From: Plecoglossus altivelis
Lineage: Eukaryota > Chordata > Actinopteri > Osmeriformes > Plecoglossidae
DNA: 64,000 nt
Direction: 5' to 3'
Assembly: GCA_036571765.1 (NCBI GenBank)
Contig: BROE01000016.1
Span: 8,141,491-8,205,490 of the forward strand
Positions 11,431-23,400 of the stretch are shown in pieces; position 1 is the stretch's first letter; every line of letters starts with the position of its first letter. Under the pieces are notes generated by a model, which saw only the letters and a list, made by a program, of their open reading frames with translations, had not been told where the DNA came from and ran no database searches. A program made the translations under genes and the position numbers.

Positions 11431-14400
11431 GTAGGTCTACTGTACCTGCCCAATGTGGACTGTATATCTGACCCTACCTAACTGTGAAGGTGAACCTACC
11501 AAATGTTTGGACTATTCTCACATATATAGAACAAGCAGACTGCCTTTGAGTAGGACTGCAAATCTCTGGCGATGACATTTTCAACTAGATACAAATACTT
11601 TCAGTCGGATACGTTGCAATGAAGTGGAACGGAAAACTGTCATTCAGGAACGCTACGGAACACCAGTTCCGACACAACCCCAAAAATCTCTTGTGGGTTC
11701 TACAAACACCACTCTGACATTTGCTTGGACTCGGGTTCACCAAAAATAGCACCTGCCCACTCAGCAGAAGCTTAGAAAAATGCCTCCTCGGGTTACTAGC
11801 CAAACACCAACACAAAAAGCAGGAAAGCATAAAGCTGGAAGCCTTGAACAGAAGGATTGTCACCCTTGGCCACTTGGTCTGTTACTCTTAGACGTCTTAG
11901 ACGTTATCCCCCTAGTCAGACCTATAGACTGCCTAAAGAAGAGGCCAGACGTACTGCTCTTCCCCTGGTCAGACCTATAGACTGCCTAAAGAAGAGGCCA
12001 GACGTACTGCTCTCCCCATGGTTAGACCTATAGACTACCTCAAGGAGAGACCAGACATACTGCTCTCCCCCATGTCAGACCTATAGACTGTCTAAATGAG
12101 AGGGCAGACATACTGGCCTCTCTCTGTCAGACCTATAGACTGTCTAAAGGAGAGGCCAGACATACTGCTCTCCCCCATGTCAGACCTATAGACTGTCTAA
12201 ATGAGAGGGCAGACATACTGGCCTCTCCCTGTCAGACCTATAGACTGTCTAAAGGAGAGGCCAGACATACTGCTCTCCCCCTGTCAGGATTGCGAGTGTT
12301 TTGGGTAGGGGCGGCTGCTCCTCCTTAGGGTTGTTCCTCTTGAGCTGTGACAGATTTTCGAGTATATTAAGTCGAATTTACTACAGACCTTTTGACTTAT
12401 CTCTCCTCTGTTACAGGGGTGGGGATTTGGGGATCCCCAGTCAGCCCTGTTTCTGTCTCCCAGAATGGTCTGATTGTCCAACTCACTGCCCTCCATTTTT
12501 CATTCTATTATTCACTTATGAAGTCTGGAGTGCCCCCCTCTTTCTCCAGCTCTCCTCTGCTGCCGAGTTCAGTTTAAGCTGGGAAAAAACCTTTTCATGT
12601 AGTTATAGCTCAGTGGCTTTTTAAATAGTTTGTACAAATATCGGACTAAAGTCAAGAGAGGAGACAGTGTTTGTGGTTGACTTGACCTTCATGGACATTA
12701 ACTGTGGTTACGGATTGTCTTTGCTGTGATTGATGCAATGGTATTGCGAGCTCCCTGTCTTGGTTTGGCAGTAACTGGTTCTTTCGCATGACTGAGGACT
12801 AGCTGATTAACCTTTTGAAAAGGTCAAAGGGAAGGGTATTGATGTTGTCTGATGCATATCTAGCCCAAAGAAGTGGGGTCTTGCCTGGCCACTGGCTCTG
12901 TCCCTCCCATATGTTTCTGATAGAAGGTTTGAGGTTTGGAGTCCTTTGAAGGTTCTCTAACCTCTGTGAAGGACTGTGCGTACACGCACATATACAGACA
13001 AAAGCACTTAAAACATCCAAAGGAATTTGTAAATACGTAGATGTCATTTCACTGCCTCTCAGAGAGTCTGATACAGGAGTAATTCAAGCTGGTCTGTGTC
13101 TAATGGAAAAAGGTCTGACTGCTGGCAGTGCTGTAGCAGAGCGTTGCATTAATCTTGACTGGGCGTGGAGGAAGCATTTGAGGAGCGGCGCCGGTTTGGC
13201 GTTCATCACCGGCTCAGACTGCAAGCTACAGGCGGAGTTGTGTCCTATGCTGTCTCCCTGGCACTAGTCACTCCTCTCCCCCCTCCATCCCTACTCTCAT
13301 CAATCCAGGGCTTGGTAGGCAGGCTATTTCCACCACTGCCAAAGGAGGGGAAATGTCTCAAGCTCCCAGTGCTGGGAGTGACAGTCTCATGGGAGGGTAG
13401 AGTACGCCTTTCAGAAGTATGATCTACAACATTAACAACGGGCTCCTGAAATGAATATCTTGATTTATGCGCCAAAATCTCGATGTGACTTGTTTCTGAA
13501 AACAACCTGGCTTATGTATGTGCTGAATCTCCAGTGTACTGCTGATGATGTGAAGGTGTAGACAAAAAAAAGCATTGATGAGTCTGCGAGTGGTTCTGGA
13601 ATATGATCTTGAATTTGAAAAAGGTGTTTTTGAGGTGCTCTTTTTCTCAAGGCTCCTGTAAAGTTTCAAATCTACAAGGAGCTTTGACGATGAGTTGGTG
13701 TCTGGGAGTTGGACCCTATATATTTCTTCCACCACAGTTTTGAGGCATGATGTTTATTGTACTATGAATCTGTCAGTGGCAGGACAGGTGAGGGGATTGA
13801 GGGCAGTAAAACAGAACAAAGCTTTTCATCGTGAACTCTAGGTAAACTCCCTGAAACTTCCAACTTCCAAACTCAGTGCCATGTTATAACAGTCAAAGAG
13901 GCATAGGCATATGATTAATTTTGTCTTTTTCTCTCTTTCTTCTTACAGGACCTCCAGTAAGTAGACGTGATCCCTTGTCTCGCAGGAGTGTGGTAAAGTG
14001 ACTGTTTTGTATTTGTGGCGTTTGGTGTGTGATGGAGATGGGCTGCGCATTTCCATACTGTGAGTGTTTTAGCATCCAGTCAAACGTCTTGCTTTGCAGC
14101 AAATCCACATGCACCCTATTCATGTTGAATTGTCAATGTGGGTTAAGTACACAGATCTGCAGATTCTGAAAAAAAATTTGCACATGACAAGTGTCTACTC
14201 ACATAAAATGTCAAATAATCGGTGCAACGAAAAAAAATCAACACCTTCAAATATTGCTGTGGACCATGATATTCAACTGTAAATACAGCATTTTATACAG
14301 CAATTTAGATTTGACAAACACCCAAGCCAAAAATCACTCCCTGGAAAATATGAAAAACTATTCCACAGAGGAGGCTTATAAAGGCACTTGGTGATGTCAG

Positions 14401-17400
14401 GAGATGGGGCGTCTTTTCCACTCCAAAACGCCTCCATCCTGCATGGAGTCGACAAGTGAAAATTCAAGACATTTGCAGATCCTATGATGTCTCCCAAGTC
14501 TGCCGTTGCCTTCTGCCAAATGATTATAGGATCTTATCCTTGGCCACCACATGTCTGAAGGCTAACCTGCTCGGCCTTATCCCCGGGTCCTCTGGGAGGC
14601 CAGTATGTATAGCACACCTTAGGCTCGGGGGCTCTAAAATTGGGCACAGCTGCGACAGCTGCGTCCTGGTGCTGAGTAGGGGGTGAAGGTCACAGCCCAG
14701 CTTCAGGCTATGGCAATGATTGATTGGCCGAGGGATGGGCAGCCAGTAAGCATTGGCCAACCATCTTGGCCAGGCCAGAGAGAGCCAGTCCAAGAAACAG
14801 GCTGGGTGTTGACAATGGCACTCTGTGTTAGATGACCATTGTCTCAGATGAATGATGTCAAGTTAAATCCAGTGCAGTTGTAATTTCAGTAGCGATGGCT
14901 TATTTTGTGAATAGTGTCTTCCTTATGATTTGATTGAAGGTTGATAAGATCAACTGAAGATGAATTTCACGTTCTTGAGGTTGGTATAAAAAATAAAAAA
15001 CATCACAAGTCGAATGGATTGCTCGCAAATTAAACAAATAGTTAGTAAAATATTTGGTTGAACTGTTGAAACAGGATAGAGCTGCCACAAGTGTCCTTGA
15101 ACAGTAACAGAATGAATAAGGATGCAATTGTAACATGGAAAATCAGAAAAACATTTCATTTTTTTTCAAAGAATTTATTTGAAGTCAGACTTTCTCTACT
15201 TAAGGCAAGGTTTTGCTCTCCAACATAAACATGCACTTACAGAGACTGGATGATGGTTTATCAGTTGCATTTCTTACTTTCTTTCATTTCTAATAGCTTT
15301 TTCATGGCACATATTGTGCCTGTTGGCTGTCGAGGAGAATCAAATAGATTATCCCAGGTTTCTATTTACAGCTCAGATAACATAATTGCTAATCGGAGTG
15401 CAACTTTATGTTGTAAAACTACATAAAATTCACACTTTCCTGTTCACCTTCTGAAAACCTGAAGGCTTTGTCCTTTCTAAAACACCATATTTCCTCAGAG
15501 GTTATATCCCAGAGGCCTGGCCTGTAGCTGCGTCCTAGCCAGTTCACATTAAGACCACTCTGAAACAATCAGTCCTGATGGAAAACACCTTCAGACTCTA
15601 ATGAAACCGAACAGCTTCACAGCTCCTTCGTAATCAATGACAATCACGGTCATTTTGAAGATTAGGATAGAGAATTGCATAGCTTGCGGTGCTTTACTGA
15701 CCATTTTAATGTGCACTGCAGTGTACACTACAAGGGCACTTTTGTAATAAAAACTTCATATGGTCCAGTAAAATTTATTTGGTCTAGTTCCTTCTCATAT
15801 AGTGTTTTCCTACTGTCGGCCAGTGTGTAAAATAACACTTAGGCCAATCAGAATGTCACTACCAGTCTCCTTAATGTGGTAAGGAAGTCCAAATCCCTCT
15901 CCCACACCCCCGCTCCTTCGCTAGTAAGGAAGGTGAGGCCCCCAAAGGCTACCGATGCCCCTTGAGGGCATGCCTCCTCTCCGCTCCCTATTCATCCAAC
16001 AACGTTTGGCCAAATGGAAGCCATATGTTGAGGAGCACTACCGTGTAATTCCAATGAGGGGTTTCTTCCGGCGGGAGGACACCCCTGACCCTCTAGGCAG
16101 CCCCTAGAGGCCCTAAAGCGGGTAGGCACCCATGTGCAATGCGTTCTTTGCACCTGGTGTTGCACCTCACCAATGGCCCTAAACTACGAGGGTAGTGCAA
16201 GGTGCTCCACAGAAGAGAAGCACCAGGAAGTATACTCCACAGAGCTACAAATGATAGCTACTGGATTCACTTAGTGAGGGTTCACACATTTCAGACGAAC
16301 ACAGACTGATATGGTTGAATTATTTTCACCTTTTTAATATTCTGAGAGTTCCCTCATAATCTATCTGAAATTCTGGCATTGAAATGCAATTATTATTTTC
16401 ACTCTGAATTAGCAGCCTCGATATGAAGTCAGTCTGAAAGCTCAAAGAGCTTAGTGCAATAGGCAGTGTGTTAAAGTCTCGTCCCTCTAGGGTTATTGAT
16501 GTATGAATAATGACTTCCCCTCTACAACTATCAGCCAGTAATCGCCTACACACTCTCTTGGAAGCAGCAGTAATTTCTCATGGCTTTTGAGAGAAGACTA
16601 GTATTGAAGCGCTAGAGATTCCCCAAAAGGGATCAAATGCTCACAAACACACATACAGATACACAAAGGAGCTTTTGGGAAAATGTCAAGTTCCTGTTTA
16701 GTCAGATCAATAATTGGCACTGTGTCTTTGTCTAAAAGGACTGACAAAAGAACCATTGACTTGTGCTCCCTATTAGTTCCATTGAAAACAAAACTCTTGG
16801 CATTTGACGAGGTAGTCCGGTCTCCTTGAACATGGTTCGTAATGAATGGCCTTTGAATTTCACCTCCTCTTGGTTTTGTTTGTTATGGGAAGTCAATAAG
16901 CCACATGGCTGCAGCGTCTCTATTAAGTAGGCATTTCAAAGAGGGCTTGTTAGGTCAGTACATTCTTTGATTCAATCCAGTGGATGCAGAAACAAGCTAG
17001 GTATTCAGAGCATGTATTCTCTCCAAACCTGTCTTTGCATGTTTTGCATATTGGTTCAAAAAAACAATGACATGATGTTCTTTAATGCTGAGGGGAATCT
17101 CCAGTGTTCAATCAATGACATGTGCTTCGGCTACAGTGCTGTTGGAACTACTGGATGATGATTCACTCTGACCTTAATGAAGCATGATACTTTTCCTGCC
17201 CTTAGAAATCTATTGATGTCCATCCACTGTAATGTATGTTCTGTGTTGTGGAATGCTGTGTTTCTCTTTCATGTCTGCCTGTGAAACTGAACTAAAAAGG
17301 CCAAAATAAGATGTCAGCCTTTTCTATTATCTAGAAACTATACAACCGGCAAAGCCTAACGGTGCATTTTTACATGTATTGGAAGCATGTTATTTTGGCC

Positions 17401-20400
17401 TGGCTCAGTTTTTTGATACCTTTTTGTGATGGGGACTCTTTCTATAATATTGTCAAGTTCACTTTCTATTTTGTGCCCATTTTCTCTCACCCCTTTTCAG
17501 GGTCCTCCTGGACGAGCGGGCTTTCCGGTAACTGTCTTTTAACTTGTGCCTTGCCTGTTGTGTCTGTGTGAATTTTCCCGTAGATCTCTGTTCTTTTCTG
17601 AGAGGTTGACTTTACCTAGAGAAGGAACATTTTATTCTAAAGAACACAATGGAAAAAAAGATAGCGCAGAAGCCACATTCGATTCTGGAAGACCTAAATG
17701 ACATAGGGGAACATGATAATGGCAGCTTCTCAGCTAAGAAGCCTTAGAGATATTCAAGGGGTCTGGGTGGACGTTCTGGGTTGGCCTTTTCATTCATCGG
17801 AACAGGTAATTCGATATTTGTTTTGGACCTTGAATTTAATTTTAAAATCCCTATTTGGAAGAAATGATGTCTCTTTCCAGAGCCTCTTCAATAAAAGTGA
17901 GTCGCTTGAAGGATCCACTTCAGACCCGTTTTTCCCATTTTTGTTCGCTTTCCCAGTTTTCCTTTCTGAGCACTCCAGCTAACACAACTAATGCACACGT
18001 CACAAAGCTAAACCCACATGGCCTCCATCAACGCATGGCAACAGGAGGCCATCTTCGAGCTGATCTTTGACCCCACCTGCCAGTTAGAAGTGCCCCCACC
18101 ACCACCCCACCACTCCATCCTGACAGACTGACTTGTGAAACAGGCCCATAAAACAGTCTGACAAGGAAGACGAGGGCTTGCTGAGAAGGGGGTTTTCATG
18201 TGTGAGATTAGCTGACAGGTTTAGTCAAAGATAGGATGTGACCCATTCCGTTTTTTTATTTTTTTGATTGATTATGCCTGTCAACGGGCTGGATATTAAA
18301 TCACAACTGGTCGGTCTTTAAGAAAGGGTGAAAGGATGTGGTTTTGGCAACAGAACCTGTCTGAGATCGGTCATGTTGAATGTGGTTATCTCTGATGGGA
18401 GTTTTGAACAATGAAGAAAAACTGCCTAGCATGATGAATGGACTGTAAACACATTGTTCTGTTTTGGTCTCTTGGTTAACTTAATGATACGTGAGGATGT
18501 GGTCTTAATGCTTCTGCTAGAGGACCAGACATGCATTTCATTGCACACAAGCCATGCTTTCCCACTACCTAATGACACTGTGAACAAAAGGAGTCATGTA
18601 ATCACATAACTTTGCACAATTCCTCATTGTTTGTCTATGCCTATCTTATTCTATTGATTGGACATTTTCTCTACACCGAATTTGTACCAATGTGTGTGTT
18701 TATTTGAACAGAAACCGTGCTTGTGGTGTTGGGAGGTGGGGGTCGGGGGGAATGCCTGCGGTCAGTCTGGAGAAGGAGAGAGAGTGAGAGTGACAGACAA
18801 AAAATGGGAGAGAGAGACAGAAAGACAGAAAGAGACAGAGAGAGAGTGTGCTGTGCCTGGGCCTGGGCCTACAGTCCAGCTGAGTCTCATTACTCCTGGA
18901 AATACACCTGAGAGGCCTGGGCCTTGTGCTGCTGTGAGCTGGCATAAATCCTAATGACTGGAGTGGGTTTGTGTGATGCAGTGGTGTGTATGTCCCATGC
19001 TGAAAGTGAGTGTGTGTATTTGTGGGGGGTCAGGAGCTCGGTCTGGTTCTGGTGAATTTGAGACTAGCGTGGGTCCAATAACTCTGAATAGCAGACTGGA
19101 GAGTGACAGGTGCTGTAAAGGAAGAGGCGAGAGCAGGGCATACTTGGTGGGGTGAAAACAGTCCCCACCATCATGATCTTTTTCTGTTTCAAAAACAAGC
19201 AACAAAACACATATAAGTAACACTGAGGAATAGAGTAGGGAGTTGATCTATGTTCTGGTTTTAGATATTTTGTTACGTAGTGTTGCTAAATAGCAGACAT
19301 GGCACAGTGTTCTGTAAGAGTCAGGATATCTAAGGAGCTTCTCATAGGTGGAGAACCTATGAGAGTGTGATATCCCCATTTAGTGACCATGAGGAACCTT
19401 TCAGCCATACTGTACACACAGTATGTTACTTCAAATAATCTGAATGGTACACTATTGTGACAAGCCACCGATTTAATCAGCACCTTGGACAGGGCCTCAG
19501 AAATATTACCTATGGTCAGCATTTCTCTAGAGACCTGGATCATCTTATAGTTTGATGAAAACCACGAGTGTCTCTCTCCTGACGCATATGGCAGATGAGT
19601 GACAGAAGTATTGAGGAGTGAATTACTCCCTCCTGCATACCCGAATAGTACCAATGTCTGTAGATGTCTGAAAGGAAATGTAGACTTACATTGTGAATTC
19701 ATATAGTCTGCTATATGAATACATTACACACAGTACATTACATTACAATTAGACAAAACTAGCTGTTGGAGGCATTAGAGATTGCTTTTCTGCTTTATCT
19801 TAAGCCAGTTTTATTCCCAGGGTGAAATATTTAAAACAATCATGCACTCTTCAACTGTATTCAGTGCAAAGAGAAAGGTTTCATCATATAACCACTTTTA
19901 CAGATGCAGTTCTCCAACATATGTTGTAATGACTTATGGCATGGCCAGACCTGCAACTGGCCCCCTCAGACACCCACACACACACTATCCCCTGACTACC
20001 ACCATCACCATCATGTTTCCATGATGCTCCATCAGAGTGAGTAATCAAAAAACTGTCATCGCCAGCCCACACTGTGGACCATGGGCGGATTCACTGCCCT
20101 GGGGGGCTGCAATAGAAGATACAGGGCAACCAGAGCACATTAAGGGGCTTTAGGAACAAACACCTTCCCTTAATAAGTAATTTCATCATGGCTGGGGTTT
20201 ACAGTCAGTTGAAATAGTGTGAAAGAAGGCAATACACTGGACTGATGAATAGGGACAGGGGAAAGTGGAAGGCTGTAATGGAATGAGACATTCACTGTTT
20301 ATATTCAACAAGTTGTTGCTCAAAAACCAGATTTGTCCCAAACTAGACGGTTTATCACGGCCTCCCACCGACTTGTGTTTAAACATGAATGATAGCATCA

Positions 20401-23400
20401 GTAAAATATCGCCCCTACATTGTATTATGTAGGGTGAAAAATTGCTTTTTCATGTTGTCATAAGGAGTGGTGTGTTTGCAATCTTGTCTCTGGTAAATTT
20501 ATATTAGACTGTGCTAAGTAGAAGACTGCGTACTGTAATGATGTTGCGCTTTGAGAATGTGCTAAGTAATCTACAATTGTCACTGTAACTGGCTTGGGCC
20601 TTGTGATATTACGTATTTGGCATGAGAACAGCTTTACTCAACCTGTCATAATTAAGATGGGCCTGGACATGAATGTTTGGATTAACTTTACAAACTTCAA
20701 GAACATACGTGCCATCTGTGCACTGTTCTGATCTAGATGTGATAACAAAAATACATTTGGGAAAAGTACATGTGGATGGCACAATCGAATGAAATGGCTC
20801 ATAGCAGGATGGTAAAGTTAATCTATGTATTTAATAATATATATATGAAATCATATATATATACATATATATATATATGTATATATATATAAACATTCTT
20901 TTTTTCCGTCCATCCTTGTTGTTGACTGCTTTCCTTTTGACTTTACGTTGCTCATCAGGGTGACAAAGGAACTATGGGAATTCCTGGACGAATGGTGAGT
21001 GACTTGGGAATGTGTATGACATGCAACCTCACACTGTAGAATGAACAAACAGGCACTGGGCCACCGACCAAATGAAGATTAGTTGTGGGGATGTTAGCAG
21101 CATGTGTTTAAAGGTTTGAGAAAATCAGTAGTGAACAGGCAGTGAAGATCAAGCCTTAAAATGATTTTAAGGTGGCTCTAGTGAATTATGCGTACATTCT
21201 GTAGACAGTCAAGTTACACTGAAATTGTTTTTGTACGGCAGTCCTTAGTGCCCCATCATTGATCTAAAATCAAATAAAGGGGTCGGGTGATACGTGATAT
21301 AAGGAATGTTCGCACAATGCTGCTTCTGCTGATCAGCAATACAAACTAGCCTATTTTACACCGTCATTAACTTTGCACTTTTTGTGTGATGTGACGTCAC
21401 TTAAAATGCATTGGCTCAAGTGTTTCATTGTAAATCAAGTCAAGTACGGAAACAGACATTGTATCATATTTAACTGTCATACTACAGTAACTGTATAAAA
21501 CATACAAACATGTATGAAAAGAAAGGAAAGAAAAAAGAAAACTTGGAGACCCTGTTTACTAGTGTTTTCAAATGCTGCCAAGAGACAATACCCATTTGTC
21601 ATTGGCGGAGATGAGAAAAACAGCTTTCACTCTCAAGTCAAAGCCCAAGACTTTTGCTTTCTCATTTATTTAGATTTGTGTATTTTGATATGGCCATTTC
21701 TCAGGGCATTTTTACCCCCGCGTAGCATATGGATAACATTTTCCCCTTGGTTTAGTCAAGAGAGCGAAGATTTCTCCTGAAAGTCTGACTCCTGTTCAGC
21801 CACACATAATGTGGGCTTGAAATATTTGGCTTTAAAAATACTCCCTTTCCAACTGTGGGCTTTTCGCAGTGTGGCTCCCACTGTGAAACCCACACAAAGC
21901 ACTCAATATTTCACACAGCGCAGAAGAGTTTTAAGTAAGTATGTGTTCCTCGAGCACCTCAAAGGAAGTCATTTTTTCATACTTTTAAACCTCTCTTAGT
22001 CAACTCACTTGCTGCTGTGAGAAAAGTCTGTCTGGACTCCACACGACCCAACCCCCCATAGACCGCCCCTCCTTAATGCTCCACATGCAGACCACACTCC
22101 CTCACCCCATTGACCACCCCTGAGGCTGCTGCATGCCCCATGTCCTCCTCTCTGTGCCTCTCTAACCCCAGTTCTCCTCTCTCTCTCTTGTGCCTCTCCT
22201 CCCTTCACAACTCTTTGCATGCGACTGTGTCTGCTGTGACTGACCCCAGGGGTTAAAAGGACACACAGGGGAAAAGGTAAGTGTAGACATGTCTGTCTCC
22301 GTTAGGTCATTCCTGTATGTGTCTAAAGGAAAAGGGAACTTGGTCCACATCCAAATTGCACCCTATGTTCTATGTAGTGCACTTGATTTGACCCAGCTCT
22401 GGTCAAAAAGAGCAAACTGTTTTGGGTATTAGGGTGTGATTTGTAACAATGGTTGTAGGTACTGTATATCTCCAATGACTTCCATTTTGATCTGGCTTTT
22501 GTCAAATGTAGAGCTTTGTTTGTGAATACATTACATTTGAGAGGGTGGTTTGAGACATTGCCGGTGGTGGTGTTGGTGGTGGTCAGAAGTGCAGCCCTGT
22601 CTACTGTCATACAGGTAACATTTGATTTATGTCAACGAGTCTGGATCTAGGCTGTGAGGGTCGCGTTCTAAAAACCATTTCCCACCCTGATTGGATTACT
22701 TGTGTTTTTTGACCAATGTAACTGAATAGTCCAGAATTGTCACATAAGAATCTCAAAGTTCTAATTTAAGGCTCCCCATAGAAAGCTGATAGACATTTAT
22801 GGAGGCCAGGGTAGAGTCCAAATGTACATTCCACCTTGGTTTTGTGAAATAATCTCTCCTATAACAATGACCGAACTGCATTGGTGGTCATAAGTAACGA
22901 TCACAAAATGTCTCAGCCATCAGACATCTTATTTCATCTCTTCTCTGCTGTCAGACTGATGAGGGGTCAGGATATGGAGTACCCTGTCCTGACCTGAAGT
23001 AACATGACCACTAGAACTTCCAGCCTCCAGCCCCAATTGTCTAAACTGCCACAGTTGCTAAAGTAATCACACTGACCCTTCGTCCTTGCGCCAATCAGAG
23101 CCAGAAACAGCAGCTTTGCGGATTTGCTTTCATCGAACCTGAGGTGATTTGTGATCTACAGATTCAAATGTGCGCCAAGAGGTGAAACATGTAGCATTCT
23201 TCAATGTCATACACCCTAGCTAGCATTCAGACAACCATTATAGGTTTGACTACAAACAGCCTGCCAACAGAGTTCGGTTTTGCGACTGAAGTTATAGGTA
23301 GAATCAGCAATTTGACCACCAAGACAGTAAATGGAGAACCAGACTAAGCATGGATGGCTTTGGGGGGCTCTTGACAGATCTCTTTCCAAAACCAACCAAA

